Below, piece by piece: positions 31,951 through 41,080 of a DNA stretch of 49,104 bases. A program made the translations under genes and the position numbers. The stretch is from Fibrobacter sp. UBA4309 (GTDB taxonomy: Bacteria; Fibrobacterota; Fibrobacteria; Fibrobacterales; Fibrobacteraceae). The stretch covers positions 1-49,104 of the forward strand of contig NZ_DGUN01000069.1 in assembly GCF_002395745.1 (NCBI RefSeq). Direction: 5' to 3'. How positions within the stretch are numbered: the first letter of the stretch is position 1; every line of letters begins with the position of its first letter. Under the pieces are notes generated by a model. The model searched no databases. It saw only the letters and a program-made list of their open reading frames with translations, and was not told the DNA's origin.

Positions 31951-33828
31951 CTACGCCCTGGGCGAATTCTTGAGGACGGCGTTCAGGCGCTTTACCGATT
32001 CCTCGAACCGGGTCTTTTCCCAATCCAGGAATCCCTTGTCTATCGGGTGCGCGTCGTCGTAGTCGTCAAAGATTTCGCGGCCGCGCTTGATATCGCGATC
32101 CAGGCCGTGGACCACGCTGTCGAACCATTCCTTCTCGAGCTGGCGATAGCGTTTCAGCAGGTCGTCGAACGTATCGGGCAAGTTCAACACGCGGGAAACT
32201 TCGCGGTTCATGTCGCCCTGCAGCAGGCGGCGCAGTTCCCTGGGGGATTGCGATGCGAGCTGGGAATCGTTTTCTACAAGCGCGATAATCAAGTCGAGCA
32301 CGTAGCGTTCCAGGTATTCCAGGTAGGCGCGCAGGGCATCCTGGCGGACGCGTTCACGCATAAAGTTTTCGCCGAGCCCGTCTATGTGTTCCTTGGTATA
32401 CACGTCGCGCACCTGCGACACCTGCAAGCGGTTATAGGCATCGAACACCTGCCGCACGGTATCGGCATTGAAAATGCTGCAGAACGCCGCAGAGACAACT
32501 CCCTTGCCGCGCACGGAATACTTGTACATGTTGCGGTCGAGCGCATAGGCGTTGCGCGCATAGTTCCAGCCGGGCACAATCTCGTTCAGGCGCGCGGGCA
32601 CTCCCATCAGCTGCGGGTCGCCCGGACGGATAAGCGAGAACGGGAACTTGAGACGCTGCGGAAGCGTGGTCACGCCGCTCGCAATGAGCGTGAACGGGGA
32701 TTCGCGGTAATTGGCGGGGAACTTGACATTCACGCCGAGGCCGAAGAACATCCCCTGACCCGGCATAATCTCCTGGTCGGGCATGCGGCCCGTGTGGTTG
32801 CTGCCGACATTCGCGCCGTAGCCCAGGTTGCCGCAGCCCGTAGGCCAGAGCGCGGCAATCAATAGAGAATGGTGGTGCATCTGCGAAAGCGGGCCCATGT
32901 ACGTGCTGTTCACTTCGCCTTCTTCGATATGGCAGCAGGGAGCGATAATGGACGACTTCACGATGGCCTTGGAACCTATCTTGGTGCGCGTCATCAGCAC
33001 GGAGCCCTGCACCTCGGCACCGGTATGCACGGTAACGCCCGTCTGCACGTTGGAGTTTTCGAGAATCACGGAATCGTATATATGCGACGATTCCTCGAGG
33101 GAACTGAGAATCACGGAATTGCGGATCTTGGCCGCGCCCTCGATACGGGCATGCGAGCCTATCCAGCTGTTGCGAACGATATTCGTATTGCTCACGACGG
33201 CGCCCTTGCCCACGACGCCGAACGGCAGCGCGACATCTTCGCGGAACTGCGAGAGCATCTCGTCAAATGACTTCTGCACGTCGGCTTCGGCCTTGTGGAA
33301 CAGCTGCATGTCGACGAGGTCGGTAGAAATGTCGGGGAACACCTTCACCGAACGCCCGCCCATTTCGTTACCCACCGTCATGGACGTACCGATCATGTAG
33401 TTGATCTTGCCGCTGCTCACCAGCGAACCCACGTTCTGCACAACCGCGCTGCTGCGCACAAGGACGTTGCTCAACAGGGCCACCTTGTACACTAGCGCAT
33501 TCTCGACAATGCAGTTGTGCACCATGCAGTCATAAATACCCGTCGGGAACGAAACGTCGCCCGGCAAGAGAAGCGTCCCGTAAAAGGCGGACAAGCGCAC
33601 ATCGCCCATAAACACGGAATTGTGAATGCGGTCAGGCGTGAAATTGTTTTCGACCAGGACTCGGGACCAGTCCTCGCAGCGGTTCCCGTTCTTTTCGAGC
33701 GCCGCGATTTCGTCGGCGGTCAGGGCACGGAACTTGCCGGTCGTAGCCTTCGCCGCCTTGAATCCTTCTGCCAAAGACAGCAAAAAACTATTCTTCAGCA
33801 CTTTTTTTAATTTCAACAATCTCTGCAT
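31951..33828 (-). CDS. DUF4954 protein with left-handed beta-helix repeats
   Basis: The 625-residue soluble protein has many hexapeptide-like rungs between about residues 70 and 330 (VLVRSSAVVQNVGSLVSSG, NSVILSSLEESSHIYDSVILENSNVQTGVTVHTG, KAIVKSSIIAPCCHIEEG). A conserved signature YGANVGSNHTGRMPDQEI follows. The last 200 residues are helical. The fold is that of nucleotide-sugar or acyl transferases, and DUF4954 proteins are common in Bacteroidota. The precise reaction is unknown. TATTTT (plus 33835-33840) lies 6 nt before the ATG with no Shine-Dalgarno, and the divergent neighbour starts only 28 bp away. Confidence 0.8.
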   Translation of the reverse strand: MQRLLKLKKVLKNSFLLSLAEGFKAAKATTGKFRALTADEIAALEKNGNRCEDWSRVLVENNFTPDRIHNSVFMGDVRLSAFYGTLLLPGDVSFPTGIYDCMVHNCIVENALVYKVALLSNVLVRSSAVVQNVGSLVSSGKINYMIGTSMTVGNEMGGRSVKVFPDISTDLVDMQLFHKAEADVQKSFDEMLSQFREDVALPFGVVGKGAVVSNTNIVRNSWIGSHARIEGAAKIRNSVILSSLEESSHIYDSVILENSNVQTGVTVHTGAEVQGSVLMTRTKIGSKAIVKSSIIAPCCHIEEGEVNSTYMGPLSQMHHHSLLIAALWPTGCGNLGYGANVGSNHTGRMPDQEIMPGQGMFFGLGVNVKFPANYRESPFTLIASGVTTLPQRLKFPFSLIRPGDPQLMGVPARLNEIVPGWNYARNAYALDRNMYKYSVRGKGVVSAAFCSIFNADTVRQVFDAYNRLQVSQVRDVYTKEHIDGLGENFMRERVRQDALRAYLEYLERYVLDLIIALVENDSQLASQSPRELRRLLQGDMNREVSRVLNLPDTFDDLLKRYRQLEKEWFDSVVHGLDRDIKRGREIFDDYDDAHPIDKGFLDWEKTRFEESVKRLNAVLKNSPRA

Positions 33829-33834
33829 ACTCTA

Positions 33835-33849
33835 AAAATAGACTAAATT
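33835..33849. promoter_or_regulatory. Back-to-back -10 boxes of a divergent gene pair
   Basis: Only 28 bp separate the two start codons. AAAATA at 33835-33840 (TATTTT on the minus strand) lies 6 nt before the DUF4954 ATG, and TAAATT at 33844-33849 lies 7 nt before the plus-strand ATG at 33857. If both are used, the -35 contacts fall inside the opposite coding regions and the messages are leaderless or nearly so. No good -35 hexamer is seen for either. Confidence 0.45.
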
Positions 33850-33856
33850 AAGGTCG

Positions 33857-34291
33857 ATGATGAAGGAAACTCTCTTCAATTTGATTAGAAAACACCATTA
33901 CAATATTTCCATCTACACGGAGGAAATATTCGAGAGGCGCTGCCAGGAAGAAATTATCCGCAGCGACGAAGAAAAGAGTTCCTTCGTTTATATCGAACTG
34001 GATTTCAACACCATCTCGTCTATCCTGAAAGACGAGGACCTCATCCTGAAGTTTTGGGAAACCGTTTTCAAGGCGCTGTCCAAGAACAACCGCGGCAGCG
34101 ACATTATCGGCTTCCTGGACGGCACAAGCGGCATAGGCATGCTCCTGCTGGACTCCATGCTCCCCGGCTGGGACCGCATCAAGGGCCGTATCGAGCAGAC
34201 CGCCAGGGAAGAGGGCTACAACGAATTCGCCCCCGTCCTGGACAACGCCATCAAGCCTATCGTCTACCCGGCATGTATCCTGGAAAAATGA
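33857..34291 (+). CDS. Hypothetical protein, possible degenerate GGDEF-like fold
   Basis: The 144-residue protein may start at 33857 or at the adjacent ATG at 33860 (AAGG spacing favours 33860; the -10 spacing favours 33857). It is soluble. The central pattern FVYIELDFNT...KNNRGSDIIGFLDGTSGIGMLLLDSM resembles the beta-strand/turn layout of cyclase-like (GGDEF-fold) domains without the catalytic GGDEF. This is a weak visual match. Its TGA overlaps the glycosyltransferase ATG (ATGA), so they are translationally coupled and may act together, for example in controlling glycan synthesis. Function is not established. Confidence 0.55.
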   Translation: MMKETLFNLIRKHHYNISIYTEEIFERRCQEEIIRSDEEKSSFVYIELDFNTISSILKDEDLILKFWETVFKALSKNNRGSDIIGFLDGTSGIGMLLLDSMLPGWDRIKGRIEQTAREEGYNEFAPVLDNAIKPIVYPACILEK

Positions 34292-35481
34292 AAGTCCTAG
34301 TCATCGGTTCCGTATACCCCAGATTCGACAAAGATGCAGAAGTCCCATGGCTCCGCATGTCCGTCGCGCACCTCAAGAAGGCCGGCGCCGAAATCCAGGT
34401 GCTCGCCCCGGCATACAGGGGACTCAGGAGCCACGCCATCGACGGCACCCCCGTCAACCGGTTCCGCTACGCCCCCGCCGACTGGGAAATCCTCACGCAC
34501 GAAGAAGGCGCCCCCAGCAAGATGGCAAGCAGGCCCTGGCTGCAGCTCCTCGCCATCCCCTACATCATCAGCGGGTTCTTCAAGTGCATTTCCGTCTGCC
34601 GCAAGTGGAAACCCGACATCATCCACGCCCACTGGCCCTTCCCGCACGCCTACATCGCGCTCGGCGCCGCCAAGCTTTTCCATATCCCGCTCGTACTCAA
34701 CTTCCACGGCGCAGAACTCCTGCTCATCCGCAAGCACAAGTGGGTCCGCCCCTTGATCAAGTTCGCCATAGGCCAGGCGCAGTCCGTCTTCGCGAACTCG
34801 AGCTTCACCGCCGGCAAGATCAAGGCCATCCGCGACGTAGATGTCGAATGGAGCCCGTACGGTACGACTTTAGATGGGGACGGGGGACACCCCCGTAACG
34901 CCCCCGAGGCCCATGCGGTAAACGGCAAGTTCAAGGTGCTGTTCGTGGGCCGCCATATCGAGCGCAAGGGAATCTGCTACCTCATCGAGGCAGCGAAATA
35001 CCTCCCGACAGACAAGTTCGAAATCCGCATCGTCGGCGAAGGCGACCTCACGGGGAAGCTCAAGCAGCAAGCCGCGCAGTACCCGCACGTCCTGTTCACC
35101 GGCAAGCTCATCGCACCGGAACTCGCCCGCGAGTACCGTGAAGCGAACGTCTTCGTGCTGCCCGCCATCGTCGACCACAAGGGCGACACCGAAGGACTCG
35201 GCGTCGTGCTCATCGAGGCCATGGAAAGCGGGCTGCCCGTCGTGGCAAGCAATGTCGGCGGCATTCCCGACGTCGTCGTAGACAACGTAAGCGGGCTGCT
35301 AGTGCCCGAAAAAGACCCGAAGGCCCTTGCCGAAGCCATCAAGCGCCTCGCAGAAAACCCGCAACTCACGGCGCAGCTCCTGCAAGGCGCACGCAACCGC
35401 ATCGCAGAACACTTTACCTGGGACAACATCACCAGGCGCCAGCTCGAAATTTACGAACAGCTCGTAAGCAACCGCAAATAA
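34288..35481 (+). CDS. GT4-family glycosyltransferase
   Basis: The 397-residue GT-B enzyme probably adds a sugar to an envelope glycan. The start MKVLVIGSVYPRFDKDAE at 34288 is supported by the ATGA overlap with the previous gene; a longer in-frame extension would overlap it extensively. Features are IIHAHWPFPHAYIALGAAKLFHIPLVLNFHG (acceptor-domain motif), FVGRHIERKGICYLIEAA at the start of the nucleotide-sugar domain, and the donor-binding E-x7-E motif EGLGVVLIEAMESGLPVVASNVGG near residue 305. It is cytoplasmic or membrane-associated. The sugar donor and acceptor are not predictable. Confidence 0.9.
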   Translation: MKVLVIGSVYPRFDKDAEVPWLRMSVAHLKKAGAEIQVLAPAYRGLRSHAIDGTPVNRFRYAPADWEILTHEEGAPSKMASRPWLQLLAIPYIISGFFKCISVCRKWKPDIIHAHWPFPHAYIALGAAKLFHIPLVLNFHGAELLLIRKHKWVRPLIKFAIGQAQSVFANSSFTAGKIKAIRDVDVEWSPYGTTLDGDGGHPRNAPEAHAVNGKFKVLFVGRHIERKGICYLIEAAKYLPTDKFEIRIVGEGDLTGKLKQQAAQYPHVLFTGKLIAPELAREYREANVFVLPAIVDHKGDTEGLGVVLIEAMESGLPVVASNVGGIPDVVVDNVSGLLVPEKDPKALAEAIKRLAENPQLTAQLLQGARNRIAEHFTWDNITRRQLEIYEQLVSNRK

Positions 35482-35513
35482 GAAAGGCTAGAAACAACAT
35501 AGAAGGAGGCCCT

Positions 35514-36998
35514 ATGCGAATCTTCTCCAGAGTACTATCTTCTGCGCTGGCCGTGTGCACGGCGTTCACGCTTTCCGCCTGTTCCGGCGACAGCGGCGAC
35601 GATGGCATCGCCGGGACCGACGGCAGGGACGGCGTCAGCGGAATCGACGGCAAGGACGGTGCCAGCGGCAAAGATGGCAAGGACGGAAAAGACGGCAGGG
35701 ACGGCAAGGACGCCGCCGAAGTCAACGTCGACTCCCTCGCCCAGGTGCTGCGCGACGAAATCACGGGCACCCTGTGGGACAGCCTGTACGCGGAACCCTA
35801 CGTCGATACCGTCTACAAGATTCTTTTCGACAACGCCTACAGTGCGGCGTGGATGGATTCCACGCGCCAGGCGCTGCTCGACAGCCTCAAGCTCGCCGAC
35901 TACGACTCGCTCTACCAGAAACTTGTCGACAGCGTCTATAACGACATCTACTACCAGAACGCCATCCGCACGATGGACGCCTTCATATGGACGTACAAGG
36001 AACAAATCTACGGGGCGTTCGCAAACCAATACCCGCTGATGTACAAGGACTATCTCGGAACCGACGGCAAGCCCTTCCCCATGCCGCTTTCCGTCAAGGT
36101 CCGTAACACCTGCGACAAGAACAATTCCAACGTTCCCTGCCGCTGGAAAAAGGTGATGCTCAAGACATGGATTACGGGATTCACCGACACGGCCACGGTA
36201 ACGGGCATCGCCAATCCCGACACGTCCGTCATACTCGCCCCCAGCTACAAGTTCAACAATGCGGCACTGTTGGCTGTGACCTCGCCGATAGCGACACAGT
36301 TCCAGGTACGGGTATATGCGCTCGAGAACGATCGCGAAATCCTTTTCTACTCGGCATCGCAGCCCACGACCGTCCACCCGATGCAAGTCAACGGCGGTGA
36401 ACTCGTCGGGCTCAAGAATCGCGAATTGTGGAAAACGGTATGGGTGACTCCCGCCATGGATTCCATCGACAACATCCTGAACGACCTGAAACAGAAATTG
36501 CCCGGCGGCACCGTCAAGGTCTACCAGCAATATTCCGCCGACACCTCCATTGCCCAAAGCTCCAGGCGCGTCGGGAAGGCCGTTTTCGAAATCCTGCAAG
36601 CCCGCGGCATCGCCTACGTGCAGAACAACGGAGTCGGCAGTCCCAGTCAAAAAGTGAACTACCCCATCGAAGTGCTGCGCAGCCGTGACGGACTCTGCAT
36701 CGAAACGACGCACCTGTTCGCCTCGATTTTCGAAGCGCTCGGAATGCAACCGATAATCATTGAAATCCCCGGCCACGCCTTTGTGGGATGGCGCCAAGAC
36801 CTCAATTCCAATATCATAGACTTCCTGGAAACGACCATGATTGCCAACAAGAATGCCACGTTCTCCGAAGCCCTCAACAAAGGCAACCGGACATTCGATG
36901 CGGAAAAAGCAGCCGGCAACTTCGATACGGGCGTATCTTCGTTTGTCGACGTCGAGCAAACCCGCATATACGGAGTCAGGCCGAACAACATCCCGTAA
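35514..36998 (+). CDS. Lipoprotein with collagen-like segment and transglutaminase-like domain
   Basis: The 494-residue lipoprotein has lipobox LSAC, acylated at about Cys23. Residues about 28-66 are about 13 Gly-X-X triplets, mostly with Asp (TDG, RDG, IDG, KDG), a collagen-like stalk. A helical segment rich in Asp/Ser/Leu/Tyr follows (about 70-165). The C-terminal domain has a transglutaminase/protease triad in the right order and spacing: Cys395 (GLCIETTHLFAS), His421 (PGHAFVGW) and Asp436 (NIIDFLETT). It probably sits on the cell surface and may crosslink or cleave proteins. AGGAGG precedes the ATG. A terminator follows. Confidence 0.8.
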   Translation: MRIFSRVLSSALAVCTAFTLSACSGDSGDDGIAGTDGRDGVSGIDGKDGASGKDGKDGKDGRDGKDAAEVNVDSLAQVLRDEITGTLWDSLYAEPYVDTVYKILFDNAYSAAWMDSTRQALLDSLKLADYDSLYQKLVDSVYNDIYYQNAIRTMDAFIWTYKEQIYGAFANQYPLMYKDYLGTDGKPFPMPLSVKVRNTCDKNNSNVPCRWKKVMLKTWITGFTDTATVTGIANPDTSVILAPSYKFNNAALLAVTSPIATQFQVRVYALENDREILFYSASQPTTVHPMQVNGGELVGLKNRELWKTVWVTPAMDSIDNILNDLKQKLPGGTVKVYQQYSADTSIAQSSRRVGKAVFEILQARGIAYVQNNGVGSPSQKVNYPIEVLRSRDGLCIETTHLFASIFEALGMQPIIIEIPGHAFVGWRQDLNSNIIDFLETTMIANKNATFSEALNKGNRTFDAEKAAGNFDTGVSSFVDVEQTRIYGVRPNNIP

Positions 36999-37033
36999 TT
37001 TACGTCCCGTAAAAAATGGCATCTTATAAGAAC

Positions 37034-37057
37034 GGCCCCTTGAAGGGGCCTGTTTTT
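37034..37057 (+). terminator. Rho-independent terminator after the collagen-like lipoprotein gene
   Basis: GGCCCCT/AGGGGCC with a TGA loop is followed by TGTTTTTT. It abuts the sbcC stop codon from the other side. The left flank lacks a strong A-run, so it works mainly for the plus strand. Confidence 0.85.
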
Positions 37058-39864
37058 TATACTTCGATGGTCACGCGACTGATTTTATTCTCGTCTTTCT
37101 TTACGCGGACAATCTTTTCAATCTTGCGCTCGAGCTCGTTCACGTGGCTGATGATACCCACCAGGCGGTTGTCGCCCGCGAGCGTCTGCAGCGTATTGAT
37201 GGCGAGTCGCAGGCTTTCTTCGTCGAGCGAACCGAAACCTTCGTCCACGAACATCGTGTCGAGCTGGATACCGCCCGCGGAACTCTGCACCTCGTCAGCA
37301 AGGCCAAGCGCCAGTGAGAGCGACGCCAAGAAGCTTTCGCCGCCGCTAAGCGTCTTCACCTCGCGCTGCCTGCCGCTCGCATGGTCGAGCACATTCAAGT
37401 CGAGCCCGCTCTGGCTCCTGTTATTGGAAGCCTCCACGCGGCGCACCAGTTCGTACTGCCCGTTCGAAAGAATCCGGAAGCGCATATTCGCGCGATGCAC
37501 GATGCGGTCGAAGTACGACGCCTGCACATAGGTCTCGAGCATCACCTTGCTCGTTCCCGAAAGCCCGCCGTTCGCCGTATCGGAAAGGTTCCTTATCCAG
37601 CCGCGCCTGCGGAAAAGTTCCCCAAGGGAATCCACCGTCTTGCGGATTTGCGAAAGGGCATTCCTGTTCTGCGACTGTCGCGATGCGACCCGGTTCATTT
37701 TTTCGTTCAAGGCGTTGCGAGCGTCCGAAACGCCGTCGCGTTCTGCCCTCAGGGCCTCAAGATCATATTCCTTGGCTCCCTCGAGCTGCGACGAGAACGA
37801 CTTGATCTGGCCTTCCAAATCCGCCATCTCCGTCTTACGCTTGTCAAATTCTTCGGTAGCGTTCTTGCGGGCAACCCGCAATTCCGAAAGCGCGGCGGAC
37901 TTCTCGCGGATATCCTTGTCGGCATCCGCCTTGCTTATAAACGGAAGCTTGTCGAGCGATTCCTTAAGATTCTTCTTTTGTGTCTGGAGTTCTGCCTCTG
38001 CCGCAGAAATCTTGTTAGAAAGGGTGTCGTTTTCTTCGCGGCTCTTGTCCAGAAGCTTCCTGAGTTCCGGAATGTCCGCATCCAGTTTCTTCTTGCGCTC
38101 TTCCCTCTTGATTTCGTCGCTGAGCCTGTTGTCGGTTTCGCGCAGCGATTCCTTCACCGCATCGAATTCCGTGCGGATTCTTTCCTTGGCGCTATCAATA
38201 GGGCAGTCGCCAAAGAGTTCCGCCAGCTTTTTATCGAGTTCGACTTGCTTGGCGTCGCGCGAGGCCTTCGCGCGGGCCGCACCGTCCGCCTTCTTGTTGC
38301 GGTCATCAAGCAGGCCATCGCGCGTATTCTTGAGTTGCTCGATTTCCGCCTGCGTCGGAGCCTCTGCCGATTTGCACGCCTTGTGCGGATGGTCCTTGGA
38401 ACCGCATACCGGGCAGGCGCACCCTTCTTCGAGAGTTTCCGCGAGGATTCCCGCCTGCTCGTTCAAAAACGCGCGGTTCTTCGCTTCGTAAGAATCGTTA
38501 CCTTGTCTATACTTCTTGTCAGCATCGAGGTATTCTTCCTGCGCGTCGCGGAAGGCCTTTCCAGCATCGTCAAGTTCCTTTACCAGCGTGCCCGTGCGCA
38601 AGAGTTGCTCCTTGCGCATATTGAGATTTTCTCTCTGCGCCTCGAATTTCGCCCTGTTCTCCCCGGCGTCCGAAAGCCCGTTGAATTCCTCCTCCAGTTT
38701 CTGGAGTTCATCGCTCTGCTTCTTGAAAACTTCCTTGCGCGTAATGAGCATGTCCCTGTTTCGGTCAAGCTCCCTTTCCTTGTTGCTTATTTCGGTACGG
38801 ACGTTTTCGAGCCTGGCGTATTCCGGGAGCAAGTTGTTCAGGGTCGTAATGGCTTCTTGCAACTTGTCGCATTCAGGGACTTTCGCTTCGGCTTCATCGA
38901 CAGCCTTTTTCAACGGCTCCATTTGCGGCACGAGCTTCTTGAGTTTGTCCTTCGCATCGCCAAGCCCCTTGCGTGCCTTTTCCACGCCTTCGGCGCGACC
39001 GATTTCCGTATTCAGCACGCCGAGTTTCTTGTCGGCCAAATCAAGTTCATTCTTCATGCCGGCTTGTGCCTGTTCATCTTCGGCAATTACCGATTCGGTG
39101 ACGGCGCAAACACCCTGCCAGTCGGCAACCTGCCTTGCTGCGGCCAGGTTCTTCGCCTGTTCCAGATTCTGCGCGTGCGCCGATTCTTCGCCACACTGCA
39201 ACTGCGCCACCATCAAGCATGCCGCATTCTCGCTATCGCCGCACTGCTTCTCGATTTCCGAGGCGCGCCTCTTGAGTTCATCCTGCAAGGCGCCAAACTT
39301 GTCCGTCTTGAAGATCTTACGGAAAATCTTTTTGCGCTCATCCGTCGTCGAAAGCAGGAGCTTCATAAAGTCGCCCTGCGCAATCATCGCGATTTGCGTA
39401 AACTGATCGCGGTCTATGCCGATTACCGCCTGCACGGCGGCAGCAACATCCTTGTCCTTGGTCACCGGGCGGCTTGCGGGGCCCTGCCTGCCGCTAGCTT
39501 CGGGATAGTAGAACGTAACCGCGGCGGCTTCTTTCGTGAGCCCTTCGCCGCGCGCCTTGGGGCGCATGTACTCGGGATTGCGTACGATGCGGTATTCCTT
39601 GCCCGCGTATTCAAATGTCAAGTCCACTTCGGTCTTTGTCTCGGGAGTCGCATTCGTACAGCGGAACAACTTCGCATCGTCGCGGTTGTCGCCGCTCGCA
39701 CGCCCGAACAACGCATACGTAATCGCATCGAAAATCGTCGTCTTGCCGGCGCCCGTATCGCCCGAAATCAAGTAGAGCCCGCTCTTGCCGAGCTTATCCA
39801 AATCAATGACGGTACGCTCCGCGTACGGCCCGAATGCAGAAATAATCAGCCTGGTCGGTCTCAT
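37057..39864 (-). CDS. sbcC: Exonuclease SbcCD subunit C
   Basis: This 935-residue SMC/Rad50-like ATPase works with SbcD to cut hairpins and process DNA ends in the cytoplasm. It starts MRPTRLIISAFGPYAERTVIDL and has Walker A GDTGAGKT (35-42), long coiled coils, and a zinc-hook CPVCGSKDHP at about residue 483, where two molecules join. The ABC signature LSGGESFLASLSLALGLADEV and Walker B TMFVDEGFGSLDEESL are near the C-terminus. Its ATG overlaps the sbcD TGA (ATGA), giving a coupled sbcD-sbcC operon. Length is near the family norm. Confidence 0.95.
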   Translation of the reverse strand: MRPTRLIISAFGPYAERTVIDLDKLGKSGLYLISGDTGAGKTTIFDAITYALFGRASGDNRDDAKLFRCTNATPETKTEVDLTFEYAGKEYRIVRNPEYMRPKARGEGLTKEAAAVTFYYPEASGRQGPASRPVTKDKDVAAAVQAVIGIDRDQFTQIAMIAQGDFMKLLLSTTDERKKIFRKIFKTDKFGALQDELKRRASEIEKQCGDSENAACLMVAQLQCGEESAHAQNLEQAKNLAAARQVADWQGVCAVTESVIAEDEQAQAGMKNELDLADKKLGVLNTEIGRAEGVEKARKGLGDAKDKLKKLVPQMEPLKKAVDEAEAKVPECDKLQEAITTLNNLLPEYARLENVRTEISNKERELDRNRDMLITRKEVFKKQSDELQKLEEEFNGLSDAGENRAKFEAQRENLNMRKEQLLRTGTLVKELDDAGKAFRDAQEEYLDADKKYRQGNDSYEAKNRAFLNEQAGILAETLEEGCACPVCGSKDHPHKACKSAEAPTQAEIEQLKNTRDGLLDDRNKKADGAARAKASRDAKQVELDKKLAELFGDCPIDSAKERIRTEFDAVKESLRETDNRLSDEIKREERKKKLDADIPELRKLLDKSREENDTLSNKISAAEAELQTQKKNLKESLDKLPFISKADADKDIREKSAALSELRVARKNATEEFDKRKTEMADLEGQIKSFSSQLEGAKEYDLEALRAERDGVSDARNALNEKMNRVASRQSQNRNALSQIRKTVDSLGELFRRRGWIRNLSDTANGGLSGTSKVMLETYVQASYFDRIVHRANMRFRILSNGQYELVRRVEASNNRSQSGLDLNVLDHASGRQREVKTLSGGESFLASLSLALGLADEVQSSAGGIQLDTMFVDEGFGSLDEESLRLAINTLQTLAGDNRLVGIISHVNELERKIEKIVRVKKDENKISRVTIEV

Positions 39865-41030
39865 CTTTCGCCCTCCCAGATTCCATCGACAACGCCCTGA
39901 ACAAACTCGAGTTCTTCGGGGTTCATTTCGCGACGTGTCATTTCTTCAAAGAATTCACCGAACAACTGCATCGGCGATTTTTTCTCGACAGCTTCCACAC
40001 CCACCGCAATCTGCTGGTTGCGCGTGCGCTCGTTGTCGTAATCGAGCATCATCAGGTTCGGGTAAATGCCGCGCAGCTTCTGCGCTGCGTCGGGAACGTC
40101 GTTCTCGTCGGTGAGCTTCACGTACACAAAATCGTCAAGCTTATTGCCTGCCGCCACCTGCGCCGTGCGGAATTCCGGCGACACAAGCTCCGCGAACGTC
40201 CCGCGAATCTCGCGCACATCGTGCAACGGTTTCAGCGGAACCTCGCGCACCTGCAAGGCCGCGCCCAGTTCTACGACGGTCACGGACTTCGCATGCGCTG
40301 CTTCCGAAAGCGAATACTTGAGCGGCGTGCCGCTATAGCGCGCTCTCACCGTGCCGTCAGCATCTTTCGCCACGTTCTGCGGCTTGTGTATATGCCCGAG
40401 CGCCACATAGTCAAACTTCTCGAACACCGAGGCATCCACATTGTCGAGGCCGCCCACGTTCTCTTCGGATTCACTGCGTTCCGCACCCGTCACGAACTGG
40501 TGCGCCACGAGCACATTCCTGCGGCCTTCCGTAAATTTCATTTGCGCAATCGCCATGCGCATGGCAGAGGTATAGTCCGTCACCGCGTCGCGATCCTCGT
40601 CACTCTCGAGATGGGCACGCACGTCGGCAGGGCGCACGAACGGGAGCATCCACAAATCCACCTCGCCCATTTCATCCTTGAGCGTCACTGGCGCAAATTC
40701 GCCGTTGTACACGGGCGACATGTACACGCCCATGCCCTTCATCAGGCGCCCGCCAAACGCAATGCGTTCCGCGGAATCGTGGTTCCCGCTCAGCACGAAC
40801 ACCTTGGTACCCGTCGCAGAAAGTTTCACCAGAAAATCGTCGAGCACGGCCACCGCCTCGGCGCTAGGCACCGACTTGTCGTAAACATCGCCCGCAATCA
40901 GCACCGCGTCCGGATGCTCCTCGCACACGATTCCCAGAATTTCACGCAGTATATACACCTGTTCGTCGAGCATACTGTGCTCGCACACGCGCTTGCCTAT
41001 ATGTAAATCGGCCAGATGCAGGAACTTCAT
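39861..41030 (-). CDS. sbcD: Exonuclease SbcCD subunit D
   Basis: The 389-residue nuclease subunit has the Mre11-type phosphoesterase motifs in order: DLHIGK (Asp8, His10), GDVYDK, GNHDS, LVAHQFV and LGHIHKPQ. They bind two manganese ions for 3'-5' exonuclease and endonuclease activity. A C-terminal capping region follows. GAGAGG precedes the ATG, and TATATT about 24 nt upstream is a plausible -10. It is the first gene of the sbcDC pair and overlaps sbcC by 4 nt. Confidence 0.95.
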   Translation of the reverse strand: MKFLHLADLHIGKRVCEHSMLDEQVYILREILGIVCEEHPDAVLIAGDVYDKSVPSAEAVAVLDDFLVKLSATGTKVFVLSGNHDSAERIAFGGRLMKGMGVYMSPVYNGEFAPVTLKDEMGEVDLWMLPFVRPADVRAHLESDEDRDAVTDYTSAMRMAIAQMKFTEGRRNVLVAHQFVTGAERSESEENVGGLDNVDASVFEKFDYVALGHIHKPQNVAKDADGTVRARYSGTPLKYSLSEAAHAKSVTVVELGAALQVREVPLKPLHDVREIRGTFAELVSPEFRTAQVAAGNKLDDFVYVKLTDENDVPDAAQKLRGIYPNLMMLDYDNERTRNQQIAVGVEAVEKKSPMQLFGEFFEEMTRREMNPEELEFVQGVVDGIWEGER

Positions 41031-41080
41031 TCAATAACCTCTCACCCTAAATATAGCATCACGCAGGTGTCAAAATTTGA

